A DNA stretch of 64,000 bases from Marisa cornuarietis (Eukaryota > Mollusca > Gastropoda > Architaenioglossa > Ampullariidae). Positions 42,533-62,018 of this stretch are shown piece after piece. Location: NCBI GenBank assembly GCA_004794655.1, contig SMMW01000521.1, positions 2,076,001 through 2,140,000 on the forward strand. The letters run 5' to 3'. Both the position numbers and the translations under genes were made by a program. The first letter of the stretch is position 1, and every line of letters begins with the position of its first letter. The notes under the pieces are model-generated. The model searched no databases. It saw nothing but the letters and a program-made list of their open reading frames with translations, and had not been told where the DNA came from.

Positions 42533-45500
42533 ACTACGGGTGTGCAAAGTATGATTATAGAGTGAGCGGGAAAGTGAAAGTGGAAAAACGATGGCGATAG
42601 AGAAGAGTGACAGGGGGAGAAATAAAGGTAGAAAATAAATGTTCTTTCCTTGTTAGCAATCTATCTTACAGCTAAGCAGCCGTGAAAATATTAATAGAAA
42701 TAGGTCTAGATGACATACAAGTTGCTTGAAATGTACCTAGGTGGAACAGGAAGAAATGTGTTCCCTGCTGACAGCAACTTGCGCGTAATTGCGTGACCTC
42801 ACACTGTGTATGGCTGTAAAGGCTGTAATTATTTTCATTCAACTCCTTCTCTCGTTTCTTTGTCTAACAATTTTATGTGGGATTTCTTACACAAAAATAT
42901 GCACACAAAGATACATAGACAAACACACGAAACTGTACAAAGGTGCAAAAGCACACATTTAAGCACACAAGGAAACTCAGGTTTGTAAGGACGCTGTGAT
43001 AAACAAAAACTACAGATCTTTAAAATGAGCCCATCGAGAGCTTTATCAGTATAAAGTAAATTTTTTGCCCAGACAAAGGTTGTCTCAAAAATGAGTGAAA
43101 GATTACAGACACACTAACTTTATTTGCGCACAGCATATTTTGTCTATCTCCTTCTCGCTTCCCTAAATTTCCGTGAGTAAAGTATTTATCATATCATTCT
43201 GATAAATTTTAGTCAAAGTCATTCTAATCGATTTTTACATGATTTCCATGACTTCAACTCTCACAGCAGTGACACTCTTACATATTGCGTGCTCACAAAC
43301 ACATTGACAAAACGTAGAGAGACATTTAAAGGGACCGTTAACGAGATGAATGGGATAGATGCAGAGAGAAAAAGACGGTAACAGATAGCAAGGATAGGAA
43401 ACAAACAGAAGAGAATGTCGATGAAACTTTGGCTTGTTCACGTGTGATTATTAAACGTAAAAGTAAATAGGGTTTTTAACAATTTGTAACAAACGAAAAA
43501 CAAGAAAGGCAGAAAAGGGGAGATAGATAAAAACAAATAACAAATGATTACCTTTTAAAATTCCAAACGGCAATTAAAACTTGGATAGTGTGTCCTGATA
43601 CAAATTAAGAGTTTAGTTAAAAAATAAAGGGGAAGAGTGCCTGATAGAGGAAAAATGGGTATTCAAAAATACATGCATTTTCACATAGGGTAGCAACCAA
43701 AAGTTAGAACAAAATCCAGATGTAGTTACTGTAACCGGTACTTTATAGAAATTTTACGAGCCAATGACCTTAGAAAATCTTTGTCAAATCACTTAAGTGG
43801 ATGGAAAGTCCGACTAATCGCCGACAGGAAGAACTGCTTACAGCTTTGAGTTTCCCCCTATGCACAAGAGCCCAGAGCTCACAGTTTTCATTAATCTTCG
43901 TGTTCATCTTCATGCCGCAGTCACACTAAACGGTTTTGGCAGCGCAGGAGTAAGCATTTCCCTGTCAGGCTCATCTTTACACATGTGTTAATTGAGCTGC
44001 ATAAATTACAGGTAGTACCACTTAATCAGCAGTACTTCAATTTAGAGAAAAACTCTGCAGAATTTAAATATTTTAAAAAAACTTCTCATGGTATCCAGAA
44101 TGCAGCAGGAGTGACAGCAACCACAAAGAACGTGTTTATCTTTAAACTCATTTTTACTGACAGGGAACATGGTATTCGGTTGATTACAGCCACCAGTATT
44201 CTTCGATTTTGTCAATTCACATGGTGCCTAATGGTGGGTAATAATGTCTTTAAATATTTCATTTGTCACACACACACACACACACCTCTCACTCTCAAAC
44301 GCAAACACACACACACTCGCGCGCGCACACACACACACACACGCTCACAACTACACAAATATTAATATCTAAGAGAGAACGGGTGGGGGAGAGCTGGTTT
44401 TGAAATGTTTATGTTTACATCTCAATCTAATCGATTAATGAAATAATAACAATACTAATAATATTATTATTAATAATACCACTTATCTCCTTTCACACTT
44501 TGATTTTTAATTTTTGTGGAATGAGCAGTAGAAAAAGGTTAGCTGAAATATGCGAAACGGCTGGCTTTATCCAGCCTTTCTTGTGTTGAAACAGGTAAAA
44601 AACAGTTGTTAACAGTTTTATCGGTAACACATGTTACTCGTATCATCGATGTAAGCATACATATCGCCAAAACAATAAATGTTGGATGTCTTCGGTTCGT
44701 ATCTCAACATCCCTCTAAATAGGTGACAGAGAAAAAAAAAGACACTGAGAAGATATGATTTTAATGAGGAAAAATGTATTTGAAAGACAATATTGATGCT
44801 ACTAGAAATGTTTGCCTGTGCGACTTCCTGTATGTACGTATGTAAGTGTCTCGAATTTCATTTTCTTAGTGGCATCAAGTGCTCACTCATCATCAACAAC
44901 AGGAACAGCAACAAAAACAAAAATAATGATAATAAGGGGAAGCCGGTAGTGATCCATTTTTAGGGTCTCGAAATACACACTCACACACTCACATTCACAC
45001 CTGAGAAGAAAGCACCCACAACAGAATGGTGTGTTCTGATTACTGGCTAACTTGATAGGTATATAAATAGACGATCGAACGAAATTCAGAGGGCAAGTTT
45101 TGTTTCTAATTTAAAAGGTACTCGCAAAGGTAGACAACATTGTAAATATGAGAACAATTACAACCTGCTGGGGGACAGCTTGGCTAGTGAGTTGCTTTTG
45201 ATCATTAATCACTCACGCTGCAGAGGCCCTACTTTAGAGAGAATAGTAACAGACCTGACATGTTCACTGTCGTATTGACTGCACTCAGTTCACCTTGTTC
45301 AAGGGAGCCAATGCGCAAAAATGAGTTCATTTGTTAAGTTTCTAGGCTAACTCCCCTGAACAATCTTAGCGCGTTTATGACAGACATGCAGACAGTGAAA
45401 GAAATACGGAAAATAAAGTAAGAAAGTAAGAAGGTACAATGTAACTTTCATCAATAATTATTAATTCGAAAGAATTATCATTCTATACTGAGTTTTGTTC

Positions 45501-45774
45501 TTTCCATGATCGCTGGTCATAGTAGCTATATAAGCAAACGAAATATGTTGCTTATACATGTTTAAAGCTTACAGTTTAGGAAGATTCAGACAAAAATAAA
45601 CCCATGGAAATTAATATTCAAATTAAGAACAACCGTTAGTAATGATATCTGCATGTGGATCTTTATGTTTGTGTGTGTGTGTGTGTGTGCGTGTGTGTGA
45701 GTGATTATTTCTTTGGGTGCCTATTACCTTTTCTATTTGTTTATTTATTTGCACTAAAGGCATTATGTAAGCAT
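41790..45774. other. Upstream region of gene C, no gene recognised
   Basis: Contains CA tracts (42472-42530, 44269-44342) and AT-rich sequence. A stretch at about 43.9-44.2 kb faintly resembles 48.05-48.4 kb and 6.0-6.3 kb, suggesting an older duplicated flank. The 126-codon ORF at 43985-44365 ends in a CA repeat and has no domain. Confidence 0.5.
42472..42530. repeat. (CA)n microsatellite
   Basis: About 29 uninterrupted CA units. Confidence 0.96.
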
Positions 45775-46219
45775 ATCTTTTCCTCTCATCTGACCTGACC
45801 ATAAAAGAATAATATGTTCTTAAAAGAATACTAAAAGCAAAGCCCTTTATGAAAAGATTAAAAGGATTGGAAGTCGTTATAGTTCGACATTACTCAGTCT
45901 TTAAGAACGAGCACCTGTGCTTCTCTTTTGTGCTCATCGAACAAAGTTCCTCTTCTTAGAAGAAAGTTCGTTAGTTTGAAATGTATAATAAGGGAAGTAA
46001 CCAGGCGTTGTGTATATTTTTACTCATAGTTACATGAGCAGAAATGTTTTAATTGATACAAAGCTTTCTTTCAAAGGCGCTTCCATATTACACAATCGAG
46101 CAATAGAGTAGCCATGTGCAGTTCGCCCAAATTAACAAGGAAGTTGTTTTGCGGACAAATTCACTCAAATACACGCTGTCTGTATATAACCCAGATGAGT
46201 CATTTTAAGGTTCCAACTC

Positions 46220-46254
<35 letters not shown>

Positions 46255-46273
46255 ACGCACGTGCATGTTTGTG

Positions 46274-46369
<96 letters not shown>

Positions 46370-46904
46370 GTAGGTGGAAAACAGAACAAGAAATAAAAGC
46401 TATGAAGACAGGAAGACTGAAGCTATTTATGTTGAAGTGTGGTTAGGTGAAGGCAGTAAAATACAGATGTCTTCAACGACACGTTTTGTGTGTTTAACTG
46501 TTGCTTAAATAGTGGGTGTGTGTTTGCTAGGCACAGTGCCTATACAACAGCCTGTCACACTAACCTAATTACTGTTCACACTAAGGTTGCTTCCCTTAAG
46601 TAATAGTTGATTTTTCCTTTTCCCTTTTCAACTCACACGTTTGCACCCACTTATAGGTGCGTAAGAAGGAAAATAAGAGAAAAATGGAATGTTGATAAGA
46701 ATGCAGACTTGTTAAGAAAGGATCTGAGGGAATCAAAGTACTTGTAGCGATGTAATGAAAGACAGGGTGGGTGGGAAGGAGAGATCAACTGGAGTAACAA
46801 CAGTCTGTTCAGGCTTTGCACGGGGTCAGGACAAGTCCTGTTAAATCCTGTTCCGGGTGTTTACATTTCACTGCACAGGGAGGCCGGCAGTTTGCAGGTT
46901 AAGA

Positions 46905-46908
<4 letters not shown>
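45775..46908. repeat. Paralogous upstream flank block, copy C
   Basis: Homologous to 19190-20325 and, more distantly, to 3435-4400. Shared markers are CATCTGACCTGACC, TCATCGAACAAAGTTCC, the CAGA array, ATAGTGGGTGTGTGT, AGCCTGTCACACTAACCTA, TTAAATCCTGTTCC and GGCCGGCAGT. It lies 4 kb upstream of the gene C start. Confidence 0.75.
46274..46369. repeat. (CAGA)n microsatellite
   Basis: About 24 units, preceded by a TG tract (46221-46252). Position-matched to the array in flank block B. Confidence 0.97.

Positions 46909-46952
<44 letters not shown>
46907..46952. repeat. (GT)n microsatellite
   Basis: About 22 GT units at the end of flank block C. Confidence 0.95.
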
Positions 46953-46953
<1 letters not shown>

Positions 46954-47102
46954 CTACACGAGTCTCATTTCGCTTGCTAACGTTGTTTTGCTGTGAGATG
47001 ATTTACTGGGGAAAATTCTCTCGAGTTTCGTCTTGTTCTCTCCTTTCTCATTTATCTCTCTCTTTGCGTGATATTATCTCCTCACACTCACACTCGCACG
47101 AG

Positions 47103-47381
47103 TGGGAAGCGGATGGCCGAGTGGTTAGAGCGCTGGCTTCCAAACCGAGAGCGCGCTGGATCAATTCCCGTTAAGCGCAGCATACTTCCCCCAGTCGACC
47201 CAGCTGAATGGGAATGGGTACCTGACTCCATAAAGTGTTGGGGAAGGTAAGGCAGCGAGGGAGAGGAGATTGGCACCATCCTCATGTAAAAGCTGGCCCC
47301 GAGAAAAGTGGGGTCTCTAACACCTCACTCCCCTACGACCTGAAAAGGTTATGGGAGGACCTTTACCTTTACTTACCTTAC
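47103..47381 (+). mobile_element. tRNA-derived SINE (class II tRNA-like head)
   Basis: Begins GCGGATGGCCGAGTGGTTAG (A box TGGCCGAGTGG), continues GGCTTCCAAACCGAGAG as an anticodon-arm-like segment, and has a degenerate B box (GGATCAATTCCCG). The unrelated body ends ACCTTTACCTTTACTTACCT. A Leu/Ser-type tRNA head with a long body indicates a SINE and not a functional tRNA. Confidence 0.85.
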
Positions 47382-47460
47382 CCTCGCACACAAACACAAT
47401 CCTTCTCTTATACACATGATTACTTACACACTAATACAATCACTAGAAAAGTACAAATTG

Positions 47461-47523
<63 letters not shown>

Positions 47524-48934
47524 CACATCCAGAGAGAGGTGCAGGCACAAAGAGAAAATCTCGACATGGTGTGACTATAATTATAAGACTGAATACAGGG
47601 CTGTGACTTTTAAACTGCCTCTTGTCAAGAGTTTTCTGATTCCTCAAGGAAGTCTCTTCGTCTGGAGATGTAAAAAAAAAAGAAAAAGAGAGAGGAACGA
47701 TGGGGAAAGAGACATTATGCAGTCACTGAAAACTTTTGGGGGGGGGAGGGTTTGTAAAGCAGGTGTTCAGTTACATTACAAGCGAATAGCCAGGATAAGA
47801 TGACAAAAAATGAAATAAATCTTCATAGGTCACTGGCACATTCATGTAGTGCACTAAAATGCAAAAAACTAAAAACAAATTTCAGTAGTTGTAATTAAAT
47901 CCAACACCACTCCATGAAGAAAATATATTAAAAAAATTACATCGCTAGATGTCTGTCAGGTCGCTTTGTTTGACGGAACAAGTCAGAGCTAACTGCCTAG
48001 AGAGAGATCAACAGACTGACAGTAAAGACCCCCCTCGTATTAGGGTCCTGCAAGTACGCATTTCCTTCATCATTATGATCTTTATACTCCGGAAGCTGTG
48101 AAAACTATTAACCACACATATAAGCGTTCCATTGTCGGGTCGCTTTTTAATGAGAATGAACCTGATTTAATTTAGTACAAATTAAAACCTGTCAAGTACT
48201 TCCCTTAAGAACAAAACTCTTCAGGGCTGAAACATTTACCAAACACTGACGGTTCGTAATTGAAAAGGCAGCTGGGATAACAACAAGACCGAAACTGTAT
48301 GTCTCCATACAAATATTATACTTTCACGGAACATTTGTGGTGCAGTTGTCTATAAAATTACAATATAGATGGAAACCGACGGCGCACCTTTAACCTATTT
48401 AATCATTCCGTTAGCAGAGACTGGTGTTGATGCAATCGTAAATATTGTAAATGTTGATTCATGAAATAATAATTATAATATTCACCCAGTTGCTGCTTAT
48501 GACATGACAGTTTGTGTTAAAGTAACTTTTTGAAATTTTCACTCTTGGTTAGGTAACATGGGGAAATGCATACAGTACAATAAAAATGTATCAATCCACT
48601 AGAGCAAACACAACACCAGCTAATAGTCTCTGTTGAAAGACAGCTACTTTAGAAATTTGACCGGAGAACATAAATGTCAGCTGTCAAATAAGTAAAGTCA
48701 GAAGATAAATTAACTGATATCCACACTGTCGGGTTGGGACGAGGGCTATGAAAGGATTTAGACCTTGAAAGGTGTTTATCACGTTGTACCTTCACGACGC
48801 AGTTTCTCGTGTTGTGTACGAACTGGTTTTATTATCACACGCTCGATGTGCGGAAATACTGCTTTCTAAATTCATGGTATCACAGATTTGACCCCTTCCT
48901 CAAAGTCATTGTGACCACAAGTGCCTGCACGCGT

Positions 48935-48991
<57 letters not shown>

Positions 48992-50143
48992 GTGAGAGGG
49001 TAGGGATAGTACTATATTACTTTTATCTATCAGCTCGTTTTAAAAGCAGCCAAAATAAAGATCATATGCAAAGTTCACGAAACAAACATGAGGATTTTAC
49101 TGGAAGCAGATTTGTAGAATATCAATTATAAGCTAGACATTATTTTGGAAGATACTAGGAATACGGAGAGTGAAAATGAGAGTAAAAAGATGGAGCGAGC
49201 GAGAAAAGAGAGAATGACCGAGAATGTGAGAATTTTTAAATGTTTATGGTATCCAGTTTCAACCCTTTGCCTATCTTAGTCTAAAATTTACTGGCTTGTC
49301 GCAATTGATGCTAATAATGAGAGTATATTAGGCCATAGTTCTTTATGTGGGTTGAGGCAGTTATAAAGGTATAGCGCCAGTCTTTATTTATCTCGAATGT
49401 GTTAGATGTTCTCTTTTTGGTTTGTTTACGTTACACTCCAACAGCACATGTGGGTGCTAAGCCTACCCCGCAGGCACACGAAGGAGGATTTTTACACCTT
49501 GTTAGGTATTCTCTGGTAAGCCTCATTCTGGCTATTTTAGTTTGGTCAGACCTATTTGCTTTTAGGAAGATCAAAGTGTGACAAGGCTGGTGGTCTACTA
49601 GTACCTTTAACTTCATTTTTGTATTTCTCTTGCCACTTCGGTAAGACAGAGGAATAAGAAAAAACATTATGTTTCTAAATATAAATACCATGGTAAGCTT
49701 ATTGAGCCATATGGCGCATTGTTTAGATTAATCTGATAGCAAGACTGACTCCCATTTACAAATTTCAAGCTAAAGGGCATCAGTTTATGCTACAAAAGCA
49801 AGCTTTATGTATATATGTTTAATAATGCATTGCGTTTATGTTCAGAAGTTTCTGGAACAGTCAAATCATCATCAATTCAGGTTTATAGAAAACATTTTAT
49901 AAACGTCTTTATTTTTATGGAGTTTGTCTAGATCATAAAAATCCTACAAAAATGTGTAAACAACCCTAGTTCGATGTTAATAAGCCTAAGCTTCTGCGCA
50001 AGGACATCACTCACAACTAGATATATGATTGTATCAGATTTATTAGCAAACCTAACAGCATTTTCTTTAGAAAGTTGCAAATACAAACGTGCAAAACTCT
50101 GAATAACAAAGTAAAAAACAATTATGAAATTGTTAAATGTAAA

Positions 50144-50203
<60 letters not shown>

Positions 50204-50964
50204 CAAAACGTGGTTACAATAAGTAAGCAAGCACCATTATATACTCTTCAATTTTAAAACAGTATGCAATTTTACCGTTACACTTACGTAATACCCATGA
50301 AACACGCAGAAGGAAAAATAATTAGCATTTGAGAATAGCAAACTAACATTGTCAATATACACAGTAACTAGCCTTAAAAATGCAAACGCCGACAATACTT
50401 ATGTAAATGTTTGTGTGGCAAGTTCATGTTACAAATTAGATACTAACATATATTTTTCTTCTAAGCTTATACATTCTGCTCTTGTATGTTTATTTTCAAT
50501 CATTTCTTCAATAGTTATCACTGAAAAGCCTCTGCGTCGAAAGATTGTATGAAGATTCCCGTTACTTACAATTCCAGGACAACTACTGCACTGGAGTGGA
50601 AGACATTTTTTTATCTGTAGATAACATTTATTTTGTGCAAAAGAACCTGTATTTGTCTGGCCCGTGCATGTCAATTGGAAGAGCGAGAGAGAAATCTAGA
50701 GTCACGCTTCCCGAGGTTGTGACACAGCTGTTAATTATTTTACAGAAAAATGTTAATAAAAGAGCTTAAAAAGGTAGAAAATAAGTTTAAAAATAGTTTG
50801 AATGTAAACTTTAAGAAAACATTTTTCCGATGTGCAAATTAAACATTTAAGAAACATTTTCTGCAAACATTATTCAAACATTTCGTGAGGACATTCATAA
50901 AACATTTATAAAAGGTTTAAATCCTATCTGGGTGGTGCTTTGCCCAGCAGTCAGTATGGAGTAT
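47382..50964. other. Gene-poor region between flank block C and the gene D tail exons
   Basis: Mainly AT-rich sequence and CA/TA microsatellites (47463-47522, 48938-48988, 50145-50203). No gene is supported. The ORF at 50429-50674 on the minus strand ends KYMLVSNL but has no acceptor in phase 1, so I do not use it as a tail exon. Confidence 0.5.
49385..49690 (-). mobile_element. Possible LINE RNase H-region remnant
   Basis: The minus frame reads SDQTKIARMRLTREYLTRCK then NPPSCACGVGLAPTCAVG. This resembles the xxLxRLRxxHxxLTxxYL...PPxCxCG wording at the end of some LINE polyproteins. The match is short and no other landmark is visible. Confidence 0.35.
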
Positions 50965-51011
50965 TTATACACTTGGAACAGTAGTTGGCTTCGGTACCAC
51001 GAAAATGTTTT
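50965..51011 (-). CDS. Candidate last exon of the alternative tail of gene D
   Basis: After a TTCCTCAG acceptor, phase 1 gives ENIFVVPKPTTVPSV and a stop. It is the first downstream piece that can close the X1-X2 reading frame. No paralogue was found behind gene C, so support is weak. Confidence 0.22.
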
Positions 51012-51272
51012 CTGAGGAATTAAAGTTAAAGGTAACGGTTTTTATTATTACCAACTCCGTCAACAGAAATTGTCAACAAGTAATTATTATTTATTGGCTC
51101 TCACTCTGGAATTTTAAAATTACTGATCCTAACTACGATACTCCCTACACTGCTCATTTACGATCAGTAGGCATTACAAGTAATCTTGCAAAAATTATTC
51201 ATCGTGCACAATTATTAGCTTTGTTGCTACCATTTAAATACAGGAGCATCATTTGAATGTATGCTCTATTAC

Positions 51273-51365
51273 CTGGGTCTTCAGAGGTATTTTGACCCGC
51301 AATGGTTACTTCTTCGTAGCCATGCTCATCTCTGTTTTGTCTTACAACCGTGTCGTCCTCTGCTC
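51273..51365 (-). CDS. Alternative tail exon X2 of gene D
   Basis: TGCAG acceptor and CAG|GTAAT donor, 93 nt, phase 1-1. Encodes AEDDTVVRQNRDEHGYEEVT and IAGQNTSEDP. It aligns with the X2 exon of gene C over its full length, with no indels, and the reading frame is conserved. Y-E-E-V keeps the Yxx[V] form, but position -2 is His, so it is not a strict ITIM. Confidence 0.6.
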
Positions 51366-51574
51366 CTGCACCATGAATGTAACATTAGTAAAGTTTGTCT
51401 ACATGCGTCACATCATTTTTTCGTTTTCACATTGTTTTAGTTTGTTTTATGTTTTAGACAGTATTGCGAAACTCAAATCATTTTTGCTTGTATCAGACAT
51501 TTTACAAGAATTTCACTGTTTTTACTTCTTTAATTCACAAAGCAATGGTAAAAGTGATCCTTATACTTAGCTAC

Positions 51575-51667
51575 CTGGAGTGGGTGATGATTTACATGCA
51601 TCAAGAGCGAGGTCCACGTAGCTATGTTCGTTGTTTTCAGGCCTTCTAGCTGTGTCATACACTGGGT
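51575..51667 (-). CDS. Alternative tail exon X1 of gene D (intact)
   Basis: CTCAG acceptor and CAG|GTAGC donor, 93 nt, phase 1-1. Encodes DPVYDTARRPENNEHSYVDL then ALDACKSSPTP. It is open throughout, unlike the X1 of gene C. It lies 2.5 kb downstream of gene D's stop-bearing last exon; phase allows joining from tail exon 1 (55559) while skipping tail exons 2 and 3. Confidence 0.6.
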
Positions 51668-51999
51668 CTGAGATAGAAAAACTTGTATGTAGTCTTCAAA
51701 AAAAAAGAACAATGCATTAAGGCATGAAAATCATTTCAAAAATGCTGGATCTTTAATAAGTTCTTATGTTTTAGACAGTTAGCGAAATATGTATGTATGG
51801 CCTGTGTCGATATATTATATATATATATATATATATTGTAGATGTAAGATTACAGAACAGTTGTACGTTAACTAAAAAGACGACTTATGATTCTGTTTAA
51901 ATTGATATTTTGTGGTGCGTATGTTGATGACGTGCATTGAGAAAGAAATATATGATACAAAGTTGACAATGAAAAGAAAAGGAAGTCGTTCTGTTTCGT

Positions 52000-52543
52000 G
52001 TCGCGTGCTGCCTTAGCACAGGTCTAGGAGCGGGGGCGGGAGGAGGCAGCCGGAGGGGGAATTTTTTACGTAATTGTTTTTTTTTACGTCATTGTCGCGT
52101 GCGGTCAGGGAGGGTTGGAGTTGGGCAACTGGCGAGAAAATCCGAAAGTGTCGAGGACACTGTGAGTGTAACGGGTTTTGTTTAGTTTGCCGCTGGTACT
52201 GTTTCCTGTGTCTTCTGTGAGTGACAGAAGGACACACTCACGAGCCGTTGGGTAAGTAGAGGGATACTTCTTTGCCACTGTTCTCTCTTGACCAATGGCT
52301 ACCTGACCAGTGGGCGGTTATGCGGAATAAGCCTGGGAGAAGACTTTTGTGTGGCGGTGCGTATGTGTTGTTGAGAATCTATGTAGCGGGAGGCATTAGC
52401 TGGTAGGAGGATGTTTGTAAGAGAGTTTCTGTGGGGGGGGGGTTAACTAGGCAGTAACGCGGGAGATGGGGAGGAGGAGCAGAGACTGGTCCGTGCGAAC
52501 TGAGAAAATGCGGGTAGTGGACTTTTTGAGTGGTCAGGCAGAG
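52000..52543 (+). other. GC-rich segment adjoining the LTR-like sequence
   Basis: Unusually GC- and CpG-rich for this window, with purine-rich runs. It may be internal 3' sequence of the same element. No retroviral-type protein motif was recognised. Confidence 0.35.
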
Positions 52544-52979
52544 TGTAATGCCCCCCTTTTTCTTCTGGAACCACTCCCACAGCAGTTACCTGCCTGAAAT
52601 TAGCCCCTGTCAGGCCTCTAGTTAGTTTTAGTTGTAACGGTTGGGAAGGAAAGGTGTGTGTGTGTGTGTGTCCGTGTGTGTGTGTGCCCGTTAGGTTGTT
52701 TTGCCAAATCTGTTGAGGGGGGGGGTCCCTGGTCGTTTGTGCTAGTTTCTTTTAAGTTTGGGAGTCTCGATCCCCTTTTGGTTTTTCCTTTTCTCCTTTC
52801 ATTTATATTTGTTATTAATAAACGAGCATTTTGTACTAGTTCCCTGTGCGTGTATCTATTTAGTGCACTGGGGAGCGATTGGACGCGTCGCTATCATCGG
52901 ACATTCGAGTGCATGCTGTGTCTATGTGGTTGTGAGCCTGCTTGCGAGGATAGATTGTGTGACGCCCGATTGCATTACG
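52544..52979 (+). mobile_element. Probable solo LTR of an LTR retrotransposon
   Basis: The ends are TGTAATGC and GCATTACG, imperfect inverted repeats of the TG...CA type with a final base change. A plus-strand AATAAA (52817-52822) precedes a GC-rich 3' portion, as in R/U5. No identical target-site duplication is visible (CAGAG versus CGACA) and no gag-pol is adjacent, so the call is tentative. Confidence 0.45.
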
Positions 52980-53029
52980 CGACAATGTCTAAAGATGCTC
53001 AAGTTTTTGGATAGTTATAAAGCGTTTTT

Positions 53030-54185
53030 TTCTGAATCACGCGTCATTCCATCATAGATCTTTCATCTTACAACGTTGACATGCCTGTTATATATTTAAA
53101 GAATGTCCTGTGTGATAATTTTACTTGGTTTTTTTTCGCAACCATCATTTTGTTGAAAAAAACACGCACGAAAAACGTTTGCAAAATACATTTTATTTGT
53201 GTGAAAATCTACTTTTCAGGTGATTCAAACAAATAAAAAGAAGTAATGTTAAGTTTGTAATTGCTTATTTAATTCTGTTACTTCTTAATTTAACCTAAAT
53301 AAAAGAAATGTAAAAATTAAACTTTGAAATCGTTTACAACACTGTACGAACGAAACTTAAGAAGATTAACCGGAAATTAAACAGTAATAGACATGTATTT
53401 AACGCTATTAATATTGTTTTTCTTTAATTAAGAAAGCCCGTTTCTTACTTTTTTTCTTTCTCATTTTCTGTGTGAATACCCATTTCTCACTTCTTTCGCT
53501 CTCTTACTTTCCTTCTTTTTCGTCTTTGTATCAGACATTTCAACTATTCTGCTAATTGCAGTACACTACCGTGCAGTATTATTAACTCGTGAGGGTTATT
53601 ACAAGTCAGATTGAAAATGTTATATGCACAAACAATATATAAATAAGCATATGCATGTACATGACCACTATAAGGAGTTAAATTGTATATATATATACTC
53701 ACACAACATTAGATACAGTTGGTACACTTTATTAGGTCACCATACCTCTACACAACATCACGGCCAGTAGAATGATTTAGGTGTATGTTCAGTGGGGTGG
53801 ATAGGTTTCAGTGACAATTCGTCCTGCATTCAGGCATCGCGTATCTGAGGCCAGACCGCAAGAGTGAGAAATTTTGTGCCAACACATGACTAGGACTAGT
53901 GAGGATTCCTTGTGATTTTCTGGTTACTAAAGACTTTTAAGTCCCTCTGCTTGGTTCCGATTATCTGGAAACAAATATTAGCAAGGGAGACAAGACTGTC
54001 ATTGTTCTCTAGAGAGAAGTTGGGGAACCAAGAGATAAAAAGAAAGAGGTGAAACTCTCAGTGATGGACTAAAAGAAACGAGTATTAATAACAGAGCTGA
54101 CAGAAAAAACGTTTCCGTAAGAGGTATTGACGTCGCCAGGAATAATACTGATGACATCAGAAGTTGTCAGTAATGAGATTTGATA
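53030..54185. other. Gene D 3' flank
   Basis: AT-rich, with small TA tracts. No gene or recognisable repeat was seen. Confidence 0.5.

Positions 54186-62018
<7,833 letters not shown>

Noticed and set aside
43985..44365. 126-aa plus-strand ORF
   Set aside because: No recognisable domain and it runs into a CA repeat; likely chance.
50429..50674. 81-aa minus-strand ORF ending KYMLVSNL as a terminal tail exon
   Set aside because: After the only good acceptor, phase 1 meets a stop at once; the open frame is phase 0 and no paralogue supports it.
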